Source of the DNA: Rattus norvegicus
Taxonomy: Eukaryota > Chordata > Mammalia > Rodentia > Muridae
DNA: 64,000 bases
Assembly (NCBI RefSeq): GCF_036323735.1
Contig: NC_086026.1
Span: 73,385,039-73,449,038, forward strand
Reading direction: 5' to 3'
The stretch's first letter is position 1. Every line of letters begins with the position of its first letter. The position numbers were made by a program, and so were the translations under genes. The notes under the pieces were generated by a model. That model did no database searches. It was not told the origin of the DNA and was given only the letters and a program-made list of their open reading frames with translations. This document shows, one piece after another, positions 32,279 through 42,924 of this stretch.

Positions 32279-32615
32279 GGGGCTGGAAAGATGGCTTACC
32301 ACTAAAGTGTTCCCCATGACAACCTTAATTAGATGTCCAGTAGTTCATGTGTAGAAAAAAAGCCAGGCACAGCAGTGCTGGCCTGAAAGCCCAGAACTGA
32401 GGAGTTGGGGGTAGACAGAGGCAGGTTCCTGGAGCTCTCTGACCAGCCAGGCTGGCAGAGGATGAGCTCTAGGTTCAGCGATAGATCTTGTCTGGGAAAT
32501 AAAGGAAGGAAGGAGGAAGGACGGTGGAGAGTAGTCAAGCAGACAGTGTCAACCTCTGGCCTCACACACATATGTCCACCCACAACACATATACCACAAA
32601 CACACACTAAACCAA
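32279..32615 (+). mobile_element. RSINE1-type SINE
   Basis: 'ggggctggaaagatggctta' head, 'agccaggcacagcagtgctg' body and a CA-rich tail. Confidence 0.6.
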
Positions 32616-32880
32616 TAAATAAAGGAATAATTAAAAGGGCTGCTAACTTAAGCAAAATTTAGCCTCTTGGCCCAGGCTCATCATGGAGTAGGATGTAGCC
32701 TAGGAAGAATGCCCCCTGCACTACAGCCAGAGCCTGGAAAGCCTGAGACCGACCCGGACTGATGCTACTATGGTACTTCTCCAACTGGGCAAGTGTGGGT
32801 TGTCCACTGTAAATGGGGGTAGCGACCATGCTGGGGCAACTGCCAAAGCTGAATGACCAGAAGCCCTAGAAGAAGCTGAA

Positions 32881-33018
32881 GGATGGGGTTGGGGATTTAG
32901 CTCAGGGGGTTGGGGATTTGGCTCAACGGTAGAGCGCTTGCCTAGCATGCGCAAGGCCCTGGGTTCAGTCCCCAGCTCCGGAAAAAAAAAGAAAAAAAAA
33001 AAAAAAAGAAGAAGAAGA
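32881..33018 (+). mobile_element. ID SINE with a duplicated 21-nt head
   Basis: The first 21 bases of the ID (32885-32905) are repeated in tandem before a complete copy starting at 32906. It has a poly-A tail passing into (GAA)n. The TSD agaagaagctgaa is at 32868-32880 and 33016-33028. Confidence 0.92.
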
Positions 33019-33079
33019 AGAAGCTGAAAGACTGCTCCTTCTCAGACCCATCCAGCCCAGTGCTTGGCACACCTTGTAA

Positions 33080-33093
33080 CCACTAGAGGGTGT
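33080..33093 (+). promoter_or_regulatory. Weak CTCF-like core
   Basis: ccactagagggtgt matches 12 of 14 positions of the CTCF core consensus (CCASYAGRKGGCRS). Confidence 0.2.
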
Positions 33094-33708
33094 GTGTGGT
33101 GTTGTCCAGCTGCACAGACCTGCAGAGTGACAGACCGCTCTGACCACTCTGCTAAACTGCCAGGCTGGGATTCCCTGGGATATAGGGAAACGAGGAGAAA
33201 GGAGGAAGGCCAAATCCCATCCTCAAGGTCCTGCAGTTGCAGGAAGTCACCCAGGAAGAAGTGAGTGACCCCTTAGCTTTACACCTGTCCCTCCTTCTTC
33301 CTCTCTCTCCCCAGAGCACCCCATGACTCCTCATTTCAGCACCGCCCCACTTGCAACAGCACAATTCCTTGTTCTTCCCCTTGAAACAAAGGTCTATAAG
33401 GGCAGAGGTGGGAAGTAGCCAGGCTAGGCCACCCACATCAGCGTGAATCAGAACAAGACCACCGGACACCCTCCTGTCTCAGACGGTGCTTGCCTCACGT
33501 CTCCTGGCACCAGAACACTCGGTGTCTGTGGTGTGCCTGAGTTAAAACTCCCACTTCACTGACCCCCCCTCCCCACCCTCCCCAGTCAAACTCTCTTAGA
33601 CAGCATCTTCTCCAACCCTCCCAACAACACAAGGAAGGTCTTGTTCCTAGACTCTTCTTTAAAGTTCAGGGAAACACAAGTTACACTATTTTGTTTCTGC
33701 TCATATGG

Positions 33709-33722
33709 CCAGTAGGTGGCAG
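33709..33722 (+). promoter_or_regulatory. CTCF-like core, full consensus match
   Basis: ccagtaggtggcag fits all 14 positions of CCASYAGRKGGCRS. The surrounding text (ggtggcagagttgagacc) looks like an antisense MIR end, so the site may derive from a MIR. Confidence 0.4.
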
Positions 33723-34629
33723 AGTTGAGACCAGGTGAGTGAGTGTGCATCTCCTTAGAGAGCACCTGGTTCTACAGGGGAAAAAAAAGTTGGTCTTTTG
33801 CTCTTGGGAAGTTTCCATGTTAACTAGTAAGGAACGAGGTGTGAAACAGCAGAAGTCACTGAGGCTAGAGCTTGCTTCTGAATGGTGGGAGGGATCGGGA
33901 TCTAGGGAGCATGGTTTATAAAGAAAGAAGTTACACAGAAAGCCTAGCCACCTCTTGCCATGACTGAATGGATTGACGAAAAGATTCATCAGAACCCACT
34001 GCCTGTTAGCTCTGTGAGAACAATTATACATTCAAATGTTATAACCAACTCTAGGACCAAACGACTAACGGATGTTGTCTACCGCTTTGGAAGGCAAACA
34101 TATTTGGCCAACAGAAACCCGAGTGGAAAAGTTAGGACACACCTGAAAGTGATAGACAGCCCTTCTGAAATTCTGATACACGCTACAGACTCTCCCTTGT
34201 GGAGTTGGGGATGCTCATATACTCTAAGGGAGCTCTGCGTTTATTGGTATTTATTGAACTCCTGCTGAGTACCCATCCCTCCTCCCAGACAGAGTTAGGG
34301 AACCTACAATAAACCAAGTCCAGCAATTCCAGAGTTCATGGAATCTAGTGGAAAAGAGGCAGACCACAACCAAAGGAGCAGGGTGCACAGCACACTGAAA
34401 ATAAGACTCCAAGGTCAAAGAAAAACAAAGAGGAAAGAGAGGTATTGGAGGGGGTTGGAGGTGATAGGGGAGCATATACCAAGGGAATGTGACATTGGAG
34501 TATGGGAATGGCATTTTATTCAGGGACATAATTGGGTGGAGGTCTTGGTGGTGACATTGAAGTCGTGGTGGTAGTTGGGGTAGGGGGGCTTTCTATCACA
34601 CCGCCTGCTTGCAAAAAGCTGCAGGAATG

Positions 34630-34726
34630 GGGTTGGGAGTTTAGCTCAGCGGTAGAGCACTTGCCTAGCGAGCGCAAGGCCCTGGGTTCGGTCCCCAGAT
34701 CTGGAAAAAAAAAAAAAAAGGAAAAA
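34630..34726 (+). mobile_element. ID SINE with 17-bp target-site duplication
   Basis: Complete ID with A15-G2-A run tail. The TSD aaaaagctgcaggaatg is identical at 34613-34629 and 34727-34743. Confidence 0.95.
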
Positions 34727-35289
34727 AAAAAGCTGCAGGAATGAGTATCAGGAAGCACAAGAGCCCTGGGGCAGAACCATGCCTGGGATGCATGTGCTTA
34801 GAGCATTCCAAGGTTTCACAGAGGTAAAGAAGTTAGAGAAACACTGGGGGCAGATGTGGGCTCATGCAGGCCACTGTTGGGTCTTTGGCTTGTGTTCTAA
34901 GTTGGTTGGAAGCCATGAAGGTTGTGAGCAAGGGAGGCAGAACCTGCTTTCTAGTTTTTTATGGTTGATTTGCAGGATCAAACCCTGGGCTGTGTGCATG
35001 ATAGGACAAGCGTTCTGCCACTATGCTAGGCCACTTAGCCCAGGCTGGCTTTCTGTTTCACTAGGTTCCACCTAAGTGGATGTAGAGAATGGCCTGCTGA
35101 CCAGGCAGGGGCAGGAGCCTGGCTAGCAGAGTCAGAAGAGGTTTGGACCAGGGTGGAAGCAATGGAGAAAAGGAAGCAGAAGAGGGCTGAGACTCACATA
35201 TCAAGCCTCTGCTGTCACGTGTTTAAGAGTGGGCAGTAACATTAGTAACATTTGAAGATGAAATGCATGTCGTTTTGCATTTATTTATA

Positions 35290-35400
35290 GTTTTGGAGGT
35301 ACAGTCTCATGTAACCCAGGCTGGCCTCTAACTGGATATATCTTCAAGGGTGACTTTGAACTTCTGGTTCTCCTCCCTTACCTCATAAGTTCTGGATCTT
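35290..35400 (-). mobile_element. B1/B4-like SINE fragment
   Basis: 'tgtaacccaggctggcctct' and 'gactttgaacttctggttct', antisense. Confidence 0.55.
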
Positions 35401-35416
35401 CAAGAGTGCAACACTG

Positions 35417-35650
35417 CGGGGCTGGAGAGATGGCTCAGCAGTTAAGAGCACTGTCTGCTCTTCCAGAGGTCCTGAGTTCAATTCCCAGCAACCACGTGGT
35501 GGCTCACAACTATCTGTAATGGGATCCGATGCCCTCTTCTGGCCTGCAGGCTGTGATGATGATGATGATGATGAGGAGGAGGAGGAGGAGGAGGAGGAGG
35601 ATGACGATGACGATGACAATGATGATGATGATGGCGACTACGACAATGAT
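35417..35650 (+). mobile_element. B2 SINE with a microsatellite tail, 12-bp TSD
   Basis: The B2 body at 35417-35550 is well preserved ('gctggagagatggctcagca', 'ccagaggtcctgagttcaat'). The usual B2 3' end is replaced by a trinucleotide repeat that runs to the second TSD. The TSD agtgcaacactg is at 35405-35416 and 35651-35662. Confidence 0.9.
35552..35648. repeat. (GAT)n(GAG)n(GAC)n trinucleotide repeat
   Basis: Successive blocks GAT, GAG, GAT/GAC, GAT and GAC-like. It lies wholly inside the B2 target-site duplication. Confidence 0.95.
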
Positions 35651-35699
35651 AGTGCAACACTGTGTCCTGTTATGTAGTGCTGGAGATCAAATGTACTTA

Positions 35700-35884
35700 T
35701 TCACTTAGTGTTTGCCTGCATGTATGTCTGTGTATCATGTATGTACTTGGTACCCTAAAGGCCAGAGAGGGTGTCAGATCCCCTGGAACTGGAGTTTCAA
35801 GTGGTTTTAGGCTGCTATGTGGGTGCTGGGGGCTGAAGCAGGTTCCCTGCAAACAGAGCAAGCCCTGAACCATTGCTCCAGCAC
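35700..35884 (-). mobile_element. B3 SINE
   Basis: 'ggccagagagggtgtcagat', 'ccctggaactggagtttcaa', ending 'accattgctccagcac'. Confidence 0.75.
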
Positions 35885-36509
35885 TAGCACTCAGTTCCAT
35901 TGTAGTTAACAACATCTACGAAGGTGTGACATTGGTTATGTGTATCACTTCTTAGAAAGACGTAGGGTGACTCGTGCATCAGAAAGTCTCTGTCTGTATG
36001 TATTCTCACCCCAAATGACCCCGGGCTGATCACTATCTAACCTCACCCTCTCTGGGTTTGCCTCATTTCTTTGCTTTGTCTCACAGAAAGGATGATTCCT
36101 CTGGGTTGTGTGTCTAAACGAAGGGGGACATTTCCATAGCACTCCTGAACCAATTGCTGGTATTATTCTAGCCACCCAGGTCACCTGCACAGGAGACAGC
36201 TTCAAGCCGGAATGACTAATGGTTAAGAGCCTGGACCACAGGCCCAGGTGACCGACATAGACGGGCACCCCATTTGTCCACCTCAGATAGACCGCCTGAG
36301 TCCTCCCTCACTCCTCCACCTCCTCTCCCTCTTTCTTCTCCTCCTCTTCCTCCTGTTTGGAGGGCGTTTTGTAGCTGGTCGATAGTTATGATGATGGAGA
36401 ATGAATCTAGGGCCTGGTGCTTCTGAGGTGCTACAGCTGAGCGACCTCCCAGATGCGTCTTCTGCACTCTGTAATAATCTGTTCTTTTCCTGCCCCTTTT
36501 TATCCTCTA

Positions 36510-36650
36510 TCTGAGAAATGGTCTTGCTACAAAGCCCAAATTGGCCTGGAACTCAGTAGTTAACCCAGGTTGTCCTGAAACTTGCAATCCTCCTGCCTCT
36601 ACCTCCCCAGCACTAGGCATACAGGCTTGTTCTACCACTTCTAGTTTGTA
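36510..36650 (-). mobile_element. B1-like SINE
   Basis: 'gcccaaattggcctggaact' and 'cctgcctctacctccccagc', antisense and diverged. Confidence 0.55.
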
Positions 36651-36714
36651 ATGATCTAAGTTTTAAATGGTTGTGGCATTAGAAGGCTATTTGGAAAATA
36701 GTTCAGTGTCTCTG

Positions 36715-37200
36715 AGAGAGAGAGGGGGCTCAGTTTGGAAAATGCTTACCTTACAAACATGAGGACCTGAGTTCAGTTCCCAAAACTCACACTAAAAAAG
36801 TCAGGCAGGGCAGCTGGAAAGATGGGTCACTGCTCTTCCGGAGGACCTGAGTTCAGCTCCTAACACTCACATCAAACCGCTCACAACCACTTCTAACTCC
36901 ACCTCCAGGGGATCCAGTGTCTGTGACCTATCCAGGAATCTCCGTATACCCACATAAAAGACATACACACAAACACACAATTAAAATGAATAAAATGTTA
37001 AAACATGGACATAGTGGCACATGCTTGTCATCCTAGCAATGGGGAGACAGAGCCAGGTGAAGCCCTAGGGTTCCTTGGTCATCTCCAAAACAAGACAGTG
37101 CCTGAGAAAGGACACTCAAGCATTCAAGGCTGAACTCAGGCTTCAACATACATGCACACACATTTACATGCACATATGCACACAGATAAACACAGTATCT
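36715..37200 (+). mobile_element. RSINE1-type SINE interrupted by a B3
   Basis: The head at 36715-36809 ('gaggacctgagttcagttcc') and the body at 36999-37200 ('ggacatagtggcacatgctt', CA-rich end) flank a separate B3 copy. Confidence 0.6.
36810..36998 (+). mobile_element. B3 SINE nested in an RSINE1-type element
   Basis: 'cagctggaaagatgggtcac', 'ggaggacctgagttcagctc', 'ccacctccaggggatccagt' and an A/T tail ending aaaatgaataaaatgtt. Confidence 0.7.
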
Positions 37201-37294
37201 GACATGGAGTGAGGAGTCAGTGAACCATATCAGTGAGGTGAGAATGGAACCAGTCGTTACCAGGTGAGACCACTAAATAGTGGCAATGCTGAAG

Positions 37295-37413
37295 ACTCAG
37301 ACTCTGGGGCAGGCCATCTCTCTCGGTAGAGTGGCTGACTTGGCCATGGTAGGAGTTCTAAGTCAGGCGGGTCAGAACGCACGAAGAGACTCACTAAAGA
37401 ACACAAGGAACAC
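37295..37413. repeat. 119-bp duplicated segment, source copy
   Basis: From actcagactctggggcaggc to aaggaacac. A second copy lies at 39065-39183 with 4 mismatches in 119 bases. This copy is embedded in unique DNA. Confidence 0.95.
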
Positions 37414-37767
37414 CCGCCTGTTTAACAAGCTGATAAGTGAGCTTCAGGACCCCTAGTACCTGCTCCCAGGTCCTAGAGAAATGGGACTGAGATCACGTGA
37501 CTGAGCAGTTGGAGGTGTCACTGTTCTGCCCCTAGGGTGCTCCCAGGAAAGGATGGTGTCTGTACCACTGTCTGCGCTGAGTCAGGAGGGGACATGTGGA
37601 GGCTGAGGTAACTGCTGTCTAGTGGGATCCCCAGGCTTATCTAAGAGTTCACACAACTGCACTGAGGCCAGGTTAGGGCCTTGTGGACCTAGGGTTTTTT
37701 CCTGAACAGGTGACTTGACTCATAGGTGTTGGAGAAATAATTTCTCTTTCCTTAAAACAGTCTTATG

Positions 37768-37940
37768 AGGGTTGGGGATTTAGCTCAGTGGTAGAGTGCT
37801 TGCCTAGCAAGCGCAAGGCCCTGGGTTCGGTCCCTAGCTCCGAAAGGAAAAAAAAAAAAAAAAAAAAGAATCTCATCTCTCAGCCACAAACGTGACTCTG
37901 TGACTCTTATAATAATAAAAAAAATAAAATAAAATAAAAT
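37768..37940 (+). mobile_element. ID SINE with extra 3' sequence (possible transduction)
   Basis: An ID with A-rich tail (37768-37868) is followed by about 50 bp of non-ID sequence and a second A-rich tail of AAAAT units. The TSD agtcttatg flanks the whole unit (37759-37767 and 37941-37949), and the host B4 resumes after it. Confidence 0.85.
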
Positions 37941-38139
37941 AGTCTTATGGAGCCCAAGCTGGCCTTGAACTTGTTGTATGACCAAGAATTACCTTGGGTT
38001 CCTGAACCTCCTGCTTCCACCTTCCACATGTTTGGATTATAGGAATATACCACAGCAGATTGATAAGGTGCTCAGAATCAAACCCAGGACTTCTCACTTG
38101 CTAGGCCACACTTTACCAACTGAGCTAGATCCCCAGCAC
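37941..38139 (-). mobile_element. B4-type SINE
   Basis: 'gcccaagctggccttgaact' then antisense tRNA-like 'aactgagctagatccccagc'. The upstream part (37750-37767) was separated by the ID insertion. Confidence 0.7.
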
Positions 38140-38361
38140 CAGGAAATGTGTTTTTACATGATATAGTTTTCTTTAATATATACATATATAAATATATGAA
38201 AAAGATAATATATTTAAACTTGTAATTTCTTGATATTTCCATACATTTCATAATGACATTTAATTGTTCCACTCCCTACTGTCCTCCCTCAACTCTCTCC
38301 CTCTTCTGTTATATAGATATTTATTTACAACATATTCCACATTGACATTAAAACTAATCCA

Positions 38362-38545
38362 GGCCTGCAGAGATGGCTCAGAAGTTAAGAGCACTGACTG
38401 CTCTTCTAGAGGTCCTGAGTTCAATCCCAGCAACCTCGGGGTGGCTCACAACCATCTGTAATGGGGATCTGAGGCCCTCTTCTGCCATGTCTGAAGACAG
38501 ATACGATGTACTTACATTTATAAATTTTTTAAAAAAACAAAACCA
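38362..38545 (+). mobile_element. B2 SINE
   Basis: Near complete: 'gcagagatggctcagaagtt', 'agaggtcctgagttcaatcc', 'gtctgaagacagatacgatg', A-rich tail. Confidence 0.9.
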
Positions 38546-39034
38546 AACAAACAAAAACCTAATGCAGATACCCCAGGCGGTAGAGGGAAAATGCTAGATG
38601 TCTCACCTGCATTCTCTCCCCTTCCCTCTGTGGCTCCTGACCTCAAAGAGCTTCCACACGCTCTCTGATACCACAGGCTGCGCTGTGGGGGCCATGTGCC
38701 TTTCTGTCTGAACCCCAAACCTCCCTTCCTTGCAGGACTCTGGCATTGACCCCCTCTTCCTCAGAACTTGAGATAACCTGCCACACCCCTATCCTAGCGC
38801 CCTGGGGACGCTCAGTAATGTTGGGAGAAGGGAGGCAGATTGAATTTCTAAGAGTCAGCCAACTTGGCCTCTGGTCTGTGCAAGGCGTATGCCTATCCGC
38901 CCTCCCTCTCAGCCCGCATGCACCTCATACAGATGCACTGGCAAAGGAGCTGTCGTGTGCTACTTCTGACAAGTGCCAAGTCTCACCCATAACTATTATT
39001 TTATAAGAAAAGACGGGCTCTGTGTGTTTTGTTT

Positions 39035-39296
39035 TCTTCAAGACAGGGTTTCTCAGCCTGTGTAACTCAGACTCTGGGGCAGGCCATCTCTCTTGGTAGA
39101 GTGGCTGACTTGGCCATGGTAGGAGTTTTGAGTCAGGCGGGTCAGAACGCACGAAGAGACTCACTAAAGAACACATGGAACACAAGGCTGTCCTGGAACT
39201 CAATCTGTAGACCAGGCTGGCCTTGAACTCAGAGATTTGCCCACCTCTGCTTCCCAAGGGCTGGAATCAAAGGTGCTCACCACCACCACCCAGCCA
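39035..39296 (-). mobile_element. B1 SINE split by a 119-bp insert
   Basis: The antisense B1 starts 'agacagggtttctcagcctg', stops near 39064 and resumes at 39184 ('ggctgtcctggaactcaatc') through 'caccaccacccagcc'. Confidence 0.85.
39065..39183. repeat. 119-bp duplicated segment, inserted copy
   Basis: Matches 37295-37413 in the same orientation with 4 differences. It interrupts a B1, so this is the derived copy. It has no poly-A tail and no clear target-site duplication. Confidence 0.95.
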
Positions 39297-39484
39297 CAAA
39301 TCATTAAAGATGTAAAAATAAAATAAAATAAGAAACCTAACGGTTTGACCACAATGGGCATCGTGCCGCAGGCCCATCCCTGCAGTACCGGGGACTGAAG
39401 CCGTGTCTCTCGATGCTAGGCAAGGTCTCTGCCTTCAAGCAGCATAGCTAGTCCACTACATGACAGTTCACATTCATTTTTTGT

Positions 39485-39622
39485 TTCATTTTTGAAACAG
39501 AATTTAATGTAACCCAGGCTGGCCATTAACTCACTGAGTAGCTGAGGATGGCTTGAACTTTTGATACCCCTGTCTCTGCTTCTTGGGGTGCTAGGACTAG
39601 AGGCATGTGCCACTACAGCCAG
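39485..39622 (-). mobile_element. B1/B4-like SINE
   Basis: 'taacccaggctggccattaa' and 'gcatgtgccactacagcc', antisense. Confidence 0.65.
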
Positions 39623-39648
39623 CTTACCTCAGTTAAAAAGAAGGTTTA

Positions 39649-39741
39649 GGGTTGGGGATTTAGTTCAGTGGTAGAGCGCTTGCCTAGCAAGCGCAAGGCC
39701 CTGGGTTCGGTCCCCAGCTCCAAAAAAAAGAATAGGAAAAA
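39649..39741 (+). mobile_element. ID SINE with 14-bp target-site duplication
   Basis: Complete ID. The TSD aaaaagaaggttta is identical at 39635-39648 and 39742-39755. Confidence 0.95.
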
Positions 39742-39789
39742 AAAAAGAAGGTTTACAGGCGCACAAAACTGGGAATATGTACAATTAAA

Positions 39790-39890
39790 GCCAGGCATTG
39801 GTGGGACCTGCTTGTCACAAGATAGGAGGATTACTGTGATTCCCAGGCTGTCCCAGGCTACCATGTGTGACCCTGTCTGGGGATAGATCT
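39790..39890 (+). mobile_element. B1-like SINE fragment
   Basis: 'aagccaggcattggtgggac' and 'gtgtgaccctgtctgggg', diverged. Confidence 0.4.
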
Positions 39891-39984
39891 GGTAAAGATG
39901 GATGGATTCACTCTTCAACACAGAACCGTTTGGTGTTTTGTTCAATTGCTTGTTATTTGGTTTGTCTGTACTGTGTTGTTGTGT

Positions 39985-40092
39985 TTTGAAATAACAGTCT
40001 CACTTCATACCACAGGTCGGTCTCAAACTTACCATCCTCCTGCTTCAGCCTCGCAAGTGCTGGGATTATAGGCGGCATCCTCCACTGCTTCC
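39985..40092 (-). mobile_element. B1-like SINE
   Basis: 'gcaagtgctgggattatagg', antisense and diverged. Confidence 0.55.
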
Positions 40093-40121
40093 AACTTTGC
40101 TATTTTTATTTAGATCTAATT

Positions 40122-40145
40122 TCTAATTAATTAATTAATTAATTT
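40122..40145. repeat. (TTAA)n short repeat
   Basis: About five units of taat/ttaa, self-complementary. Confidence 0.9.
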
Positions 40146-41004
40146 TGGATGGCAACATGTACCCTGGAGCAAGTGTGGAGGTCAGAACGCAACTTGCAGG
40201 AGCTGGTTCTTTCTCCAGTGTGGATCCCAGGGATAAAACTTAGGATATAAAGTTTGGCGATAGGTGCCTTTCCCCAAAGCCATCCAACAGTAAATCACTA
40301 ACACTTGCTCCTCACACAAAATCTAGATGGTTCTATTCAGGACGAAAGCCACATTCCTCACTGCTTCCTCCACCCCGGCAGAGAGTCCCAGGTAGACACC
40401 TGTCAGTCCCCTCTGACGTGCCTTCCCCAAGCAGAATCCTTAGAAACAGTTAAACCAAATGCTCAGGAATGACAAATTTGCTGTCTAAATTATTAACAGT
40501 GGTTGCAGAAAGGAAGAAAATCAACAAGAGAGTTGTTTATTAAAGTATTCTAATCTCTGAAACGGTCCGTTGACCTGCAAAGCAGGACATGACTCAAATG
40601 ACAAATGAAATGACAAGACCAAGCAGAGACAGAGGTAAGAGCTGACGACAGTGGGGCGGTACATCCTGTCTCGCCTTGCTTGGGACTTCCTGTGTGTATG
40701 TCTTCCTTTCCAGCCAGGCCAGGGCTGGCTTCATGCTTTTGCTTGCTCCAGAGCCTGATGTGCAGAAGTCTATCAGAAACACACCCTGTCCTCGCTCCGT
40801 CTGGCACAAGCCATCTTCAGGGAAGGGACAGAGGACAGAGTCACCCACATCCTCCAGAGCCTGGTGCTGCATACAAAGAGACTTATGACCCCTGCAGACC
40901 CTGGATGCCTCCATCTTTGGAGAGGTGCTTTCATAAATAATTTAAAACACATTTCACAAATGTATTGACATAAGAACCACATCCAGGCTAGAGCTGTTGG
41001 TGTC

Positions 41005-41205
41005 TATTTACTTTTATCACAGTGTAGCCCCAGTGGGCCTGGAGCTAGGCTGATAAGTCTGCTCCTCCAGCTCTGCCCTCTGCAATAACTGGGATTACAG
41101 ACCCCTGTGCCTATACGGTACCAACCGTACCTTATAGGATTCTAGAGATCCAACACGGGTCCTTTGGCTGGCATTCTAACCATTGAGCTGCATCCCTAAC
41201 CCTTG
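41005..41205 (-). mobile_element. B4-type SINE
   Basis: 'gtgtagccccagtgggcctg' and an antisense tRNA-like end 'ctaaccattgagctgcatcc'. Confidence 0.6.
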
Positions 41206-41371
41206 TTTCTTTTGAATTAAAAAAAAAAAAAGCTAAAAAATTCTGTAAAGGAGTGTGGGTGACAGGGACTGCAGACACAGTGCCTAGTGGGTAAGTAGCC
41301 CCTGACCTGGACCCTTGTCCCAAGTACGGTTTGTATTTACTAACCAGGGGTTTGTCTTAAGAACAGCTAGG

Positions 41372-41500
41372 TTCAGCCAGGAGGTAGTGGCACACGCCTC
41401 TGATTCCAGCTGTGAGTTCGAGGCCAGCCTGGTCTACAGAATAAGTTCTAGGACAGGCAGGGCTACACAGAGAAAACGTGTCTTGAAAAAACAAAAAACA
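41372..41500 (+). mobile_element. B1 SINE
   Basis: 'agttcgaggccagcctggtc' and 'ggcagggctacacagagaaa', with an internal deletion. Confidence 0.8.
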
Positions 41501-41677
41501 GGCAAAAGAACAGCTGAATTCGGGGATAAATTCTTTGGCTTTGCATCCATGAAGACCAAGGCTGGATTCTAGTCCGGCACTTACCTACCATGCCACAGCC
41601 AGGCCATCACTAAGGCTGCAGAGTTCATTAACTCTGGTAACATGATTGAGTAGTCTCCACCAAAGAAGAGATGATGA

Positions 41678-41774
41678 GGGTTGGGGATTTAGCTCAGTGG
41701 TAGAGCGCTTGCCTAGCATGCACAAGGCCCTGGGTTCGATCCCCAGCTCCGAAAAAAAGAAAAAGGAAAAAAAA
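41678..41774 (+). mobile_element. ID SINE with 12-bp imperfect TSD
   Basis: Complete ID. aagagatgatga (41666-41677) and aagagataatga (41775-41786) differ at one base. Confidence 0.92.
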
Positions 41775-42039
41775 AAGAGATAATGATCTAGTGGGTCAGG
41801 TCCACAAGCGGTCAGTTCAGGTCCCTCGTGAGAAAGAGTCAAAAGTTGGGCATGGAAGGCACAGGAAATATAACATTCAGCTCTTATTACACTCGGGTGC
41901 TGGACTTTGGGTGACTTGGTTCCCCAATCACCTGGGTGTTTTGGAAATCATTGGCTAAATAACCACCACCCCAGTGTTTCAGGATATTTAATCACACTGT
42001 GAACCCCAAGATTGTGTCAAGTACTGAATAAAACCTGAT

Positions 42040-42650
42040 TCTAATTTGTGGTGTGGCTCAGTCCTTACTACACACCTTTAATCCATCTGGCTGGAATACA
42101 GACAAGCCCTTATTATACAGCTTCAATTCCAAACAACATAGGTAACGTTAGTTTGCAGAAGGAAGCACCTATGTTTGAAAGTGATGTCTAATTGAGGGGC
42201 AGACAAAGTGATGAACCAGAGAAGGATTTGACAGAACAGGATCTGCCCAACTCTCAGAAGAGAGAGGAAAGGGAAGCTACTTAAGGGAGCAGTGCAGAGA
42301 GAGGGAGAAAAAGAAAGTGTGTGGGGGACAGGGGAGGAAGCAGTTTTACTGGGACAGTTTTGCAGAGACAGGATGGAGAGAGAACAAGCTAGACACAGGT
42401 GAAGACAGAATGAGCCAGAGAATGAGAAGGAGCCAGATGATTAGACCAGATTGCTACAGAGAGTTTGAGGCCAAGCAGAGCAATTCCAGAGAGGGCAAGA
42501 GAAGCCAGATTGCATCAGGCTGATTTGGTAAACTAGTAGTTGTACATTCTCTTGCAATAACTGACTTCACTAGCACTAAGAAGTTAGCTAGGTTTCCAGT
42601 ACCAGACAGGGTTTCTCTCTTGTTGAGGGAGCCCTAAATCTAGAGAGCTG
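42040..42650. mobile_element. Possible RMER1-like rodent repeat
   Basis: The order 'gtggctcagtccttactaca', 'gatgtctaattgaggggcag', 'gatgaaccagagaaggattt' and a long purine-rich middle recalls the medium-reiterated rodent repeat RMER1. The open frame at 42317-42523 in it is not considered a gene. Identification from memory is weak. Confidence 0.35.
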
Positions 42651-42714
42651 TTGGTCACTGCCAAGATAGTCATGTCACCACTGCACCCTCAGGGTTATCA
42701 TGCCACACTGGTCA

Positions 42715-42895
42715 TTGATGTACATAGGTGCTTGCTGCATGTATGTCTGTGTACCATATGCGTGTCTGAGGCCCTGAGACTGGAGTAACCGACAGTTGTA
42801 AACTACCATGTGCATGCAGAGATCTGAACCTGGGTCCTCTAGAAGAGCTGCCACTCTTCTTAACCACTAATCCATCTCTTTAGCTTTCCACAGCC
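42715..42895 (-). mobile_element. B3 SINE
   Basis: 'gatctgaacctgggtcctct' and 'taaccactaatccatctctt', antisense. Confidence 0.7.
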
Positions 42896-42924
42896 TTGTA
42901 TTCTTTTTCTTAAACACAGTCCTT

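Noticed and set aside
33960..34268. 102-codon plus-strand frame with ordinary amino-acid composition
   Set aside because: No family recognised, no splice or promoter context, and frames this long occur by chance in 64 kb. Kept as non-coding.
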